Source: an uncultured Lachnospiraceae bacterium (GTDB taxonomy: Bacteria > Bacillota > Clostridia > Lachnospirales > Lachnospiraceae). From it: DNA of 64,000 bases. Positions within the stretch are counted from its first letter, which is position 1. Each line of letters opens with the position of its first letter. Below, in pieces: positions 42,476 through 51,811 of the stretch. The stretch spans positions 1 through 64,000 of the forward strand of contig CAKRSV010000006.1 of NCBI GenBank assembly GCA_934401915.1, read 5' to 3'. Under the pieces are notes generated by a model. It was not told where the DNA came from. It saw only the letters and a program-made list of their open reading frames with translations, and made no database searches. The position numbers and the translations under genes were made by a program.

Positions 42476-44397
42476 TATGTCACGATCCTTTTAAATTTTT
42501 TCTCAAGCTCATATTTGCTCATGGAAATGATCGTCGGCCTTCCGTGCGGACAGTTGTAAGGATTGTCCAGCGTCAGCAGCTCATCGATCAACTCTTTTGC
42601 CTCTGTCGTGGTAAGGCGCATATTTCCCTTGACAGCCGCCTTACATGCCATGGTCGCGATGCGGATGCGGATGCTCTCCGGCGTGCCGGTCACGTTCTCT
42701 GCGACCAGCTCATCCAAAATCTCCCGGAAGAAATCCTCCTCGCGGTAGCCGTACAGATCGAGCGGTACGCCGCGGATCGCAAAATCGCTCACGCCAAACT
42801 CTTCTATCTCGAAGCCGAGAGCCTCGAAATCCTCGCGGTGTGCGCGGTAGCAGGCCTCCTCGCGGCCGGTAAGTGTCACGATCATGGGCGGATTGATCGC
42901 CTGAGATATGATATTATGTGCATAAAATCGCTTCATAAAGCGTTCGTATTTCACTTTTTCATGGGCGGCATGCTGGTCGATGATCAGCAGCTTGTCCTGG
43001 TACTGGATCAGCCAGTACGTTTCAAAGAGCTGTCCCAGAATGTCATACTGTTCTTTCGCCCTTGCGGACAAAAGACGGTCGTCAAACAACTCCATCTGCT
43101 CTCCTTTTGGAATCACAGGAGGCTTCGGCCGGGGTTCCTCTGTACTTGTTTTCTGCGGCTCTGTAGAGGAGCGAGATACTTCCGGTTCGTTCACAGGAGA
43201 AAACGTTTCCGCGGCGCTATCCCTAACCACAGGAATATTTTCCGGCTCCTGTACATACAGAGGACGGCTCTTTTCATAGATTCTCGAAATTGCTTCCGAC
43301 TGCACGGGAACCGAGGCGATCCTGCGGCTCTCAAAGGGCTCCGGCACGGATGATGGAACCGGTATGACCGGCGCAGTATCCGGCTCAAGAACCACCTTAG
43401 GGATCATCTCAAGCTGGTGGAGCGCGTCGTGGACGGAACTCTTTACTTTTTCATAAAATACCGGCGCGTCCGAGATGCGGACATCCATCTTGGTCGGATG
43501 AACGTTGACGTCGATCTGCGAGGTGTCGATCTGAAAATGCAGGACACAGAACGGAAATTTGTGCTGCATCAGATACTCCCGATACCCTTCTTCCACCGCC
43601 TTACTGATCAGCGAGCTGCGGATGTACCGTCCATTGATATAAAAGATCTCATAATTCCGGTTGGACCGGTTGATCACCGGTTTCCCCAGAAAGCCAGTGA
43701 TATGCAGTCCGTTTTCCTGATGCGTAAACGGCGTCAGCTCATCGGAAATATCCTTGCCATAGATCCGGTAAATGATCTCCAGAAGCTCCCCGTTTCCTGT
43801 GGTATAAAAACGATTCTGACCGTTCACAACGAACTTGAAGGAAACTTCCGGGTGGGACATGGCAAGATGTTCCATCAGGTCGGAAATGTACGAAGCCTCT
43901 GTCTGCGCCTGCTTGAGAAATTTCTTCCGGGCGGGCGTGTTGTAGAACAGATTCCGTATCATGATGGTGGTGCCGTCCGGGGCGCCGATCTCCTCCAGCT
44001 CTTTCTCAACGCCGCCGTCAATACAGTATCGTACTCCAAGCAGTTCATCCGGCGTTTTTGTGATCAGCTCGACCATGGAAACGGCCGCAATGCTGGCAAG
44101 TGCCTCCCCACGAAAGCCAAGACTGACCAAGTCAGTCAAATCATCTGCGGTGCGGATCTTGCTGGTGGCATGCCTGAGAAAGGCGTTCCGAACCTGTGAT
44201 TTTTCGATGCCTTCGCCATTGTCTGTGACGCGCAGAAAGCTGATCCCGCCCTCCTTGATCTCGACGGTAATGGCGTCGGCTCCTGCGTCCATGGCGTTTT
44301 CGACCAGCTCTTTCACCACGCTGGCCGGTTTTTCCACTACCTCTCCGGCAGCGATTTTGTCAATGGTCTGGTGATCCAGAACATTTATTTCTTTCAT
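42475..44397 (-). CDS. mutL: DNA mismatch repair protein MutL
   Basis: 640 residues. GHKL ATPase domain (1-330) with DNGEGI and LGFRGEAL. A Pro/Ser-rich linker (about 340-450) is followed by the C-terminal domain with the endonuclease motif DQHAAHEKVKYE, ACKAAVKG and CPHGRP. The metal-binding motif shows that this MutL is a nicking endonuclease, as in bacteria without MutH. It works with MutS, 40 bp upstream in the operon. Confidence 0.96.
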   Translation of the reverse strand: MKEINVLDHQTIDKIAAGEVVEKPASVVKELVENAMDAGADAITVEIKEGGISFLRVTDNGEGIEKSQVRNAFLRHATSKIRTADDLTDLVSLGFRGEALASIAAVSMVELITKTPDELLGVRYCIDGGVEKELEEIGAPDGTTIMIRNLFYNTPARKKFLKQAQTEASYISDLMEHLAMSHPEVSFKFVVNGQNRFYTTGNGELLEIIYRIYGKDISDELTPFTHQENGLHITGFLGKPVINRSNRNYEIFYINGRYIRSSLISKAVEEGYREYLMQHKFPFCVLHFQIDTSQIDVNVHPTKMDVRISDAPVFYEKVKSSVHDALHQLEMIPKVVLEPDTAPVIPVPSSVPEPFESRRIASVPVQSEAISRIYEKSRPLYVQEPENIPVVRDSAAETFSPVNEPEVSRSSTEPQKTSTEEPRPKPPVIPKGEQMELFDDRLLSARAKEQYDILGQLFETYWLIQYQDKLLIIDQHAAHEKVKYERFMKRFYAHNIISQAINPPMIVTLTGREEACYRAHREDFEALGFEIEEFGVSDFAIRGVPLDLYGYREEDFFREILDELVAENVTGTPESIRIRIATMACKAAVKGNMRLTTTEAKELIDELLTLDNPYNCPHGRPTIISMSKYELEKKFKRIVT

Positions 44398-44436
44398 AGG
44401 TATCCTCGTTTCTGAAAAGTACTGCGTTCCGGCAGT

Positions 44437-47088
44437 TTAAGACTGCCAGCGGTTTTTCAGCTTGTTCTGAAGCCGGTACAGCGTGTTGAGCGCATCGACC
44501 GGGGTTAAGGTTGTGATATCAACCTCCTGAAGCTCTTTCAGAACATCTTCATCCTTCACGGTGTCAAAGATCGAGATCTGTTCCAGATCGACCTCGTCAT
44601 ATTTGACGGGCTTGCGCTTTTCGTTTCGCCCGTTCACTTCAATGTTTTGTATTTTTTCGGTGATGTCATTATCGCTGAGCTGTGCGACGATCTCCTTTGC
44701 GCGGTCGATCACCATGTCGGGCACGCCCGCCAGCTTCGCCACCTGGATGCCGTAGCTCTTGTCTGCGCCACCCTTTACGATCTTGCGCAGAAAGACGATG
44801 TCGTCTCCTTTTTCCTTGACGGCGATACAGTAATTGTTCACGTTGTCCATCTTTCCTTCCAGCTCGGTCAGCTCATGGTAATGCGTGGCAAAGAGCGTCT
44901 TGGCGCCCAGAAGTTTCCGGTTGCTGATGTGTTCGATGACAGCCCATGCGATACTCAGACCGTCGAACGTCGAAGTGCCGCGACCGATCTCGTCCAGCAC
45001 CAGAAGGCTGTCTGGCGTCGCGTTCCGCAGGATGTTAGCAACTTCGTTCATCTCTACCATGAAGGTTGACTGCCCGCTTGCCAGGTCATCCGATGCGCCT
45101 ACTCTGGTAAAGATACGGTCGACTACGCCGATATTCGCCTTCTTCGCCGGCACGTAAGAGCCGATCTGCGCCATCAGGACGATCAGCGCCGTCTGTCTCA
45201 TATAGGTGGATTTCCCTGCCATGTTTGGTCCGGTTATGACGGCGATACAGTGCTTGTGATTGTCCAGATAGGTATCGTTTGCGATAAACATATCGTTCTG
45301 GATCATTTTCTCGACAACCGGATGCCGGCCGCCCTTGATATCGATCACGCCCTTTTCATTCAGCACCGGACGTATATACTGGTTTCTCTCGGCGACATAG
45401 GAAAGCGAGGCGTAGACATCCAGGCGGGCGATGGCGTGGGCGGTCTGCTGGATCCGCTCGATCTCTCCGGCGATCGCATCCCGGATCTCACAGAAAAGAT
45501 CGTATTCCATCGCATAGAGCTTGTCCTCCGCATTTAAAATAGTGTCCTCCAGCTCTTTGAGCCTTGGCGTTGTGTACCGCTCCGCATTTGCGAGCGTCTG
45601 CTTGCGGATATAGTCTTCCGGCACAAGGTCTTTATAGGAATTGGTCACTTCAAAATAATAACCGAAAACCTTGTTGTATTTGATCTTAAGATTCTTGATC
45701 CCGGTACGGTTCCGGTCCTCCTCCTCCAGTTCAGCAAGCCATTTCTTCCCGTCTGTCTTGGCATGGCGCAGGGAGTCGATATGCTCGTTGAAGCCGTCCT
45801 TTATGATGCCGCCCTCGCGGGTCTGGATCGGCGGCTCCTCATCGATGGAATCGTCGATCAGGTGGTAGATGTCCTCCAGCGGATCAAGCTGCTCATAGAG
45901 CTGACGGATCAGCGAAGCATCCAGATCTTTGATAACCAGCTTGATGCCCGGAAGCATGGCGAGTGAATTGCGGAAGGCGATCAGGTCTCTCGGATTCGCC
46001 GTCTTGTAGCTTACCTTGCCGAGCAGACGCTCCAGATCGTAGATCGCATTCAGGTATTCGCGCAGTTCGTCTCTTTCCACGCAGTGGCTGCAAAGGCTCT
46101 CGACAGCATCCAGCCTTGCCTCGATCTTTTCTTTGTCAATCAGGGGCTGTTCGATGTATTTGCGCAGCAGTCTCCCACCCATCGCCGTTTTGGTGCGGTC
46201 GAGAACGCCGAGAAGGGAACCTCTCTTCTGCTTTTCGCGCAGCGTCTCGGTAAGCTCCAGATTGCGCCGCGTCGCGGCGTCCAGAAGCATATATTTGCTG
46301 GTCAGGTAAGGATACAGATGCGTAAAATGAGACAGAGATGTCTTCTGCGTCTCATACAGATACTGGAGCAGAACGCCGGCGGCGATCAGACCGGACGGAA
46401 ATTCCTCAACGCCAAGTCCGGCCAGCGTGTTGACCTGAAAGTGCTTCATCAGGCATCTCCGGCAGATATCATCGTCAAAGTAATGCGCGCTCAGCGGATA
46501 GACCGCCACGTGCAGCCGTTCTTTCAGATCGGCGACCGGATAGCCGCTCACAAGGAACTGTTCGTTACAGATAATCTCCGACGGCGCGTATTTGTTGATC
46601 TCATCCTGCAGCTTCCGAAGATCCTCCACCTCTGTCAGGTAATAGTCTCCTGTGGTCACATCCGCCACGGAGATTCCGATGCGTCCCTGAAAATAGGCAA
46701 CGCAGAGAAGATAATTGTTCCGGGTATCATCCATCGCCTGCACATCAAGATTCGTCCCGGGAGAAACGATCCGGGTCACTTCCCGTTTGACAAGCCCTTT
46801 GGCAAGTTTAGGGTCCTCTACCTGTTCACAGATCGCCACCTTATACCCTTTGGATACCAGTCTGTTCAGATAGCCGTCCACCGCGTGATAGGGAACGCCG
46901 CACATGGGAGCGCGCTCCTCCAGACCGCAGCTTTTGCCGGTCAGGGTGAGTTCCAGCTCCTTAGACGCCGTCTTTGCATCCTCAAAAAACATTTCATAGA
47001 AATCGCCGAGGCGGTAAAACAGGATACAGTCCGGATATTCTGCCTTGGTTTCCATGTACTTCTGCATCATTGGTGTTAATTCTGCCAT
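44437..47088 (-). CDS. mutS: DNA mismatch repair protein MutS
   Basis: 883 residues. N-terminal mismatch-binding domain with FYRLGDFYEMFFEDA (the Phe-X-Glu wedge is in DFYEMF). P-loop GPNMAGKSTYMRQTA and DEIGRGTSTFDGLSIAWA complete the ATPase. It detects mispairs and recruits MutL. It follows miaB by 36 bp, giving a miaB-mutS-mutL-miaA order. Confidence 0.97.
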   Translation of the reverse strand: MAELTPMMQKYMETKAEYPDCILFYRLGDFYEMFFEDAKTASKELELTLTGKSCGLEERAPMCGVPYHAVDGYLNRLVSKGYKVAICEQVEDPKLAKGLVKREVTRIVSPGTNLDVQAMDDTRNNYLLCVAYFQGRIGISVADVTTGDYYLTEVEDLRKLQDEINKYAPSEIICNEQFLVSGYPVADLKERLHVAVYPLSAHYFDDDICRRCLMKHFQVNTLAGLGVEEFPSGLIAAGVLLQYLYETQKTSLSHFTHLYPYLTSKYMLLDAATRRNLELTETLREKQKRGSLLGVLDRTKTAMGGRLLRKYIEQPLIDKEKIEARLDAVESLCSHCVERDELREYLNAIYDLERLLGKVSYKTANPRDLIAFRNSLAMLPGIKLVIKDLDASLIRQLYEQLDPLEDIYHLIDDSIDEEPPIQTREGGIIKDGFNEHIDSLRHAKTDGKKWLAELEEEDRNRTGIKNLKIKYNKVFGYYFEVTNSYKDLVPEDYIRKQTLANAERYTTPRLKELEDTILNAEDKLYAMEYDLFCEIRDAIAGEIERIQQTAHAIARLDVYASLSYVAERNQYIRPVLNEKGVIDIKGGRHPVVEKMIQNDMFIANDTYLDNHKHCIAVITGPNMAGKSTYMRQTALIVLMAQIGSYVPAKKANIGVVDRIFTRVGASDDLASGQSTFMVEMNEVANILRNATPDSLLVLDEIGRGTSTFDGLSIAWAVIEHISNRKLLGAKTLFATHYHELTELEGKMDNVNNYCIAVKEKGDDIVFLRKIVKGGADKSYGIQVAKLAGVPDMVIDRAKEIVAQLSDNDITEKIQNIEVNGRNEKRKPVKYDEVDLEQISIFDTVKDEDVLKELQEVDITTLTPVDALNTLYRLQNKLKNRWQS

Positions 47089-47124
47089 TTATCTTAACCG
47101 TCTTTCTTTACTGTGCTTGAAAAA

Positions 47125-48549
47125 TTACTTCATATGTCCGGTGTAATAAAAACCGTGGCACTCGTCCAGAGATACCATGACCAGATTGCCGATCAGCGAC
47201 GGATCCGCCGGAAAATGCACCAGCATATTGTTGGAAAGGCGTCCCGTCATCAGCGACGGATCGTGCTCGTTCACCTCTTCCACAAGCGCTTCCAGCGTCT
47301 GCCCCTGCAAAAGTCTGGCACGCTCTTTAGCGGTGTCCTGCACTACCTTCAGCAGCTTGTCAAAGCCTTCCTTTACGACCTCCTCCGGCACCTGGTTTTC
47401 CATGGCGGCGGCAGGCGTACCGGTTCTCTTGGAATAGATAAAGGTAAAGGCATTGTCGTACTGCACCTGCTTTACCACGTCGATCGTCTCTTCGACGTCG
47501 GCAAGCGTTTCTCCCGGGAAACCGACGATCAGATCGGTCGTGATCGAGATGTCCGGTATGGCGCGCCGGATCTTCGCAACCAGCTCCAGATACTGTTCTT
47601 TCGTGTAGTTGCGGTTCATCGCTTTCAGGATCCGGTTGGAACCGGCCTGAACCGGCAGGTGCAGGTGACGGCAGATCTTCCTGGAATTTTTCATCACTTC
47701 GATCAGCTCATCCGACAGATCCTTGGGATGGGAGGTCATGAAGCGGATCCGCCGCAGTCCTTCGATCTTCTCAACCTCTGTCAGAAGCTGTGCAAAAGTG
47801 ATCGGATCCTCCAGCGTCTTGCCGTAGGAGTTGACATTCTGCCCCAGCAGCATGATCTCCACAACGCCGTCGGAAACCAGGCGCTCGATCTCGCGGATGA
47901 TCTCCTTCGGGTCACGGCTGCGTTCCCTGCCGCGCACATAGGGAACGATACAGTAGCTGCAAAAATTGTTACAGCCGAACATGATATTGATCCCGGATTT
48001 ATAAAAGTATTTTCTGGTGACCGGCAGCTCCTCAACGATCTGGTCTGTCTCCTTCCAGATGTCGATGATCATGCGGTCGCTCTCGAACATAGTCGTCAGA
48101 AGCTGCGCAAACTTAAACAGATTGTGCGTTCCGAAGATCAGATCAACAAAGCGGTAGCTTTTCTGGATTTTTTCGATGACGGACGGCTCCTGCATCATAC
48201 ATCCGCAGAGTGCGATCTTCATATGCGGTTTCTTTTTCTTCAGGCTGTTTAAAAAGCCGAGTCTGCCATACACCCGCTGATTGGCATTGTCACGCACGGT
48301 ACAGGTGTTGTAGATGACAAAATCCGCCTCTTCCTCGTTCTCGGTAAGCGCGTATCCTACCTGCTGCAGGATGCCGGAGAGTTTTTCGGAATCTCTTGCA
48401 TTCATCTGACAGCCAAAGGTGGTAACGCAGCTGAGAGGTTTCCTCCCCAGCTTTTGCTCCAGCGCGGCGACATGGGCCGATGCCCTCTCAATATACTCGT
48501 TTTGCAGAGCAACTTCCTGCTCGTCGTTGACGGAATTGTATTTTATCAT
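47125..48549 (-). CDS. miaB: tRNA methylthiotransferase MiaB
   Basis: 474 residues from ATG 48549 (GGAG upstream); the frame stays open to 48642 without a better site. The N-terminal cluster domain has TFGCQMNARDSE and NTCTVRDNA. The radical SAM motif is CNNFCSYC. A C-terminal TRAM domain binds tRNA. It adds methylthio to the A37 already modified by MiaA, whose gene is in the same cluster. Confidence 0.95.
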   Translation of the reverse strand: MIKYNSVNDEQEVALQNEYIERASAHVAALEQKLGRKPLSCVTTFGCQMNARDSEKLSGILQQVGYALTENEEEADFVIYNTCTVRDNANQRVYGRLGFLNSLKKKKPHMKIALCGCMMQEPSVIEKIQKSYRFVDLIFGTHNLFKFAQLLTTMFESDRMIIDIWKETDQIVEELPVTRKYFYKSGINIMFGCNNFCSYCIVPYVRGRERSRDPKEIIREIERLVSDGVVEIMLLGQNVNSYGKTLEDPITFAQLLTEVEKIEGLRRIRFMTSHPKDLSDELIEVMKNSRKICRHLHLPVQAGSNRILKAMNRNYTKEQYLELVAKIRRAIPDISITTDLIVGFPGETLADVEETIDVVKQVQYDNAFTFIYSKRTGTPAAAMENQVPEEVVKEGFDKLLKVVQDTAKERARLLQGQTLEALVEEVNEHDPSLMTGRLSNNMLVHFPADPSLIGNLVMVSLDECHGFYYTGHMK

Positions 48550-48651
48550 AGAAATCTCCATTTCTGTGGTACTTGTTGCATAGCACTTTGAAAAAGGTCC
48601 GCGCTCTGGCGAACCTTTCCGCTTTGTTCGACTGTTTTCCAAACAGCGCCG

Positions 48652-49512
48652 TTAGATTTTCTTGCAGCAGGCAACCGCAAGCGCGCCGGGTCCGATATGG
48701 CACGCAACGCTGAGAGACAGCGGATCCATGTGGATGTCGAATCCCGGAAACGCCTGCATGACTTCCTCTTTCAGTAAGGACGCGGCAGCCAGATCGTAGG
48801 TATAGGCTACCTGCAGCCAGATGGCGTCCTTGTCCACTCCGCCAAAACGGTTCTCCATATCGTTTCGGATCGCATTTATCATCAGGGACTTACCCTGCGT
48901 AGATGTCCTTGCCTTGGCAAAGGCGTCCAGCTTTTCTCCCTGGATCTGAAGCACTGGCTTGAGCTTGAGGATCGTTCCGAGCGCGGCTGCCGCCGGTGTG
49001 ATCCTGCCGCCCTTTTTCAGATAATAAAGGGTATCCAGCATAATATAGATACTGGAATTAAACTTGTCAGCTTCCAGAAATTCCCGGATCTCAGCCGCAT
49101 TCATCCCGCGCGCAGCCAGCTGCAGCGCATCGAGAGCAGACTGTCTCTGCGTAACGGAAATACGCTGATTATTGACAACCTGGACACGGCCTTCATACTG
49201 CTGTGCAAGCATGGATGCACTCTGGCAGGAACCGCTCAAACCGCTGGACATCGGAATGTGCACGATCTCATCGTAATCTGTAAGCAGGCTGTCCCACATT
49301 TTCATAACCGAATCCGGCGTGGGCTGGCTGGTGATCACATTCGCGCCTTCCTTCAGCTTTTCGTAGAACTGCTCCTGTGTCAGTGTGATATCCTCATAAA
49401 ATGTATCTTCGTTGATCATAAATGGCATAGGAAGCACGTAAATACCGAGTTCCTTTGCCTGCGACTGCGTAATTCCGCTGTTACTGTCTGTTACAACTGC
49501 AATTTTCCCCAT
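48652..49512 (-). CDS. DegV family fatty-acid-binding protein
   Basis: 286 residues from ATG 49512 after GAGGAAAAA; the open frame upstream lacks a site. Start MGKIAVVTDSNSGI and TSQPTPDS, with IPMSSGLSGSCQSA, are DegV hallmarks. Such proteins (FakB type) hold a fatty acid while FakA phosphorylates it. A FakA-like protein (YloV) is encoded at 51812, so the pair could act together; the partner choice is inferred. Confidence 0.9.
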   Translation of the reverse strand: MGKIAVVTDSNSGITQSQAKELGIYVLPMPFMINEDTFYEDITLTQEQFYEKLKEGANVITSQPTPDSVMKMWDSLLTDYDEIVHIPMSSGLSGSCQSASMLAQQYEGRVQVVNNQRISVTQRQSALDALQLAARGMNAAEIREFLEADKFNSSIYIMLDTLYYLKKGGRITPAAAALGTILKLKPVLQIQGEKLDAFAKARTSTQGKSLMINAIRNDMENRFGGVDKDAIWLQVAYTYDLAAASLLKEEVMQAFPGFDIHMDPLSLSVACHIGPGALAVACCKKI

Positions 49513-49651
49513 TTTTTCCTCATTTCTGCGTACGCTTTCTGCGCACATCGCGTTTGTGTCAGGTTCGCGCAGACACATGATTTCTCATTTCATAACCCGC
49601 CGCATACAGATGGCAGTTTATCAGTTAAAACGTTACTATACCATATTACTT

Positions 49652-51697
49652 TCAGATAATTCTAAAGTCAACCTCATTTGCGGCTGCCTGGTCCAGAAAT
49701 TCCAAAAGCGCCCGGTTCTCCGGCTTCTGCAGACCAGAATCCTCTGCAAGCAGGCGGTCGGCTTCTTCGCTTGCCTTCTGCAGCAACGCGGCGTCCTGAT
49801 AGATGTCTCCGATCTGAAAATGCAGATCTCCGCTCTGACGGATACCGAACATATCTCCCGGTCCGCGCAGCTTCAGATCCTGTCCGGCAATATAAAAGCC
49901 GTCGTTCGACTCGTTGAGGATCTGCAACCGCTTCATGATCTCCGGACGGTCTGACTGGGAGATAAAGATACAGTAGGACTGCTCCTTGCCGCGCCCGACT
50001 CTTCCTCGAAGCTGATGGAGCTGCGCCAGTCCGAAGCGCTCTGCGTTCTCGACCATCATCACCGTGGCGTTCGGAACGTTTACGCCGACCTCGATCACCG
50101 TGGTGGAGACCAGGATATCGATCTGGTGTGAGGCAAATTCCTCCATGATGCGGTTTTTGTCCGCAGGTTTCATGCGCCCGTGCAGATAGGCGATCCGGAT
50201 CTCCCTTGGCATGACTGCCTTGAGTTTCTCAGTGTAAGTCAGCACGTCCTCCAGGTCGAGCTCTTCGTTTTCTTCCACCATGGGACAGATGACATACACC
50301 TGCCGTCCTGCCAGGATCTCTTTTTCCATAAAGCGGTAGGCTTTTTCACGGTACGAGGTGTTTACCACACAGTTTTTGATCGGTAAACGGTCAGCCGGCA
50401 GTTCGTCGAGCACGGAGATGTGAAGGTCGCCGTACAGGATGATAGCCAATGTCCGCGGGATCGGCGTAGCGCTCATGACGAGCACGTGCACCTGGCTGCC
50501 TTTTTCAGCGAATGCAGCGCGCTGGCGCACGCCAAAACGATGCTGTTCATCGGTTATGACCAGCGCCAGCCGGTGGTAGGATACCTTGTCCTGGATCAGT
50601 GCATGCGTACCGACGACAATGTCTGCCTCTCCGCTCTCGATCTTCCCATAGATATCACGTCTTGCGGCGGCTGTCACTGAACCGGTCAGCAGAACCGGAT
50701 GGATCGGAAGATGGTATTGTTCCCTGAGCTGGCAAAGGTTTTCGTAATGCTGGTGCGCCAGAACTTCTGTCGGCGCCATCAGTGCCCCCTGATAGCCGTT
50801 TGCCACACACATGAGCAGGGAAAGAAATGCCAGGATCGTCTTTCCGGATCCGACGTCTCCCTGGATCAGACGATTCATGGTATGATCGGAGGTCAGATCC
50901 GCCTTGATCTCCTGCCAGACTTTCTGCTGCGCCCCGGTGAGCCGGTACGGCAGCGCTTCGATCAGCCGTTCACTTTCGGCAACCTCCAGCATCGGAAAGC
51001 CATTTGCAATCTCCTGTCCTTTTTCCCGGAAACTCCGGATCAAAAGAATAAACAGGAAAAATTCATCAAATACGAGCCGTTCTCTCGCTTTGAGCAGCGT
51101 CTCCTTGTCCGACGGAAAATGCATCTGTTCCATGCAAAAGCGGTAAAGTGGAAAATGATACCGTTCCCGGATTTCTTCCGGAAGATATTCTGTCGAGGGA
51201 TGATCCAGTGCAAGCGCCTGTTTAACCGCCTTGGAGATCGCATGGCTGCTCAGCCCCTTTGTGGTAGGATAGATCGGCTGCAAGGTGTTCAGCAGACTGG
51301 CATACTCCTCCGGGCGGTACATCTTTGGCTGGTCGATGGCGTAGCGGGATCCCTTCTGTCTGAGCGTCCCCACGAAGATGGCTCTCTGTCCTTTGCGCAG
51401 CGATTTGCTCAGATAGGGCATATTAAAATATGTCACAGAAACCGTACCGCCCTCACAGCCGATAGTAAATACGGTGACGCTTTTGGATCCGGCACGCCTG
51501 GTAACAATGCTGCTCTCGATCGTTCCGGAGATCGTTGCAAGTTCTCCTGGCGCGTATTCTGTGAGTGCACGTGGCTCCTCGAAGGACTGATAATCGCGGG
51601 GATAAAAATGCAGCAGTTCTTCCACCGTGTGTATATTCAATTTATCAAACAAGCGGGCGGTCTTGTCACCGATCCCTTTTAGCTGCGTTATTTCCAT
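49652..51697 (-). CDS. recG: ATP-dependent DNA helicase RecG
   Basis: 681 residues from ATG 51697; the ribosome site is weak. An N-terminal wedge/OB domain (about 60-170) is followed by the two helicase domains: LIQGDVGSGKT (Walker A), ITDEQHRFG (DEQH box), and the C-terminal HQLRGRVGRGKEQSYC. It reverses stalled forks and branch-migrates junctions. It lies just after the terminator that closes the gls24-yloV transcript. Confidence 0.96.
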   Translation of the reverse strand: MEITQLKGIGDKTARLFDKLNIHTVEELLHFYPRDYQSFEEPRALTEYAPGELATISGTIESSIVTRRAGSKSVTVFTIGCEGGTVSVTYFNMPYLSKSLRKGQRAIFVGTLRQKGSRYAIDQPKMYRPEEYASLLNTLQPIYPTTKGLSSHAISKAVKQALALDHPSTEYLPEEIRERYHFPLYRFCMEQMHFPSDKETLLKARERLVFDEFFLFILLIRSFREKGQEIANGFPMLEVAESERLIEALPYRLTGAQQKVWQEIKADLTSDHTMNRLIQGDVGSGKTILAFLSLLMCVANGYQGALMAPTEVLAHQHYENLCQLREQYHLPIHPVLLTGSVTAAARRDIYGKIESGEADIVVGTHALIQDKVSYHRLALVITDEQHRFGVRQRAAFAEKGSQVHVLVMSATPIPRTLAIILYGDLHISVLDELPADRLPIKNCVVNTSYREKAYRFMEKEILAGRQVYVICPMVEENEELDLEDVLTYTEKLKAVMPREIRIAYLHGRMKPADKNRIMEEFASHQIDILVSTTVIEVGVNVPNATVMMVENAERFGLAQLHQLRGRVGRGKEQSYCIFISQSDRPEIMKRLQILNESNDGFYIAGQDLKLRGPGDMFGIRQSGDLHFQIGDIYQDAALLQKASEEADRLLAEDSGLQKPENRALLEFLDQAAANEVDFRII

Positions 51698-51733
51698 AGA
51701 TGATCTGCTCTGTAAAGTGTAGCAATATGGTTT

Positions 51734-51759
51734 ACAAAACCCCCGATCGGATCGGGGGT
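51734..51759 (-). terminator. Terminator between yloV and recG
   Basis: ACCCCCGATC and its complement GATCGGGGGT form an almost loopless stem (51738-51759), with T-rich minus-strand TTTTG after it. recG must have its own promoter or depend on read-through. Confidence 0.7.
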
Positions 51760-51811
51760 TTCCTGTGAACTGGTTTTCTGATACCGCCAAACAACCGGCG
51801 TAGTTTTCGCC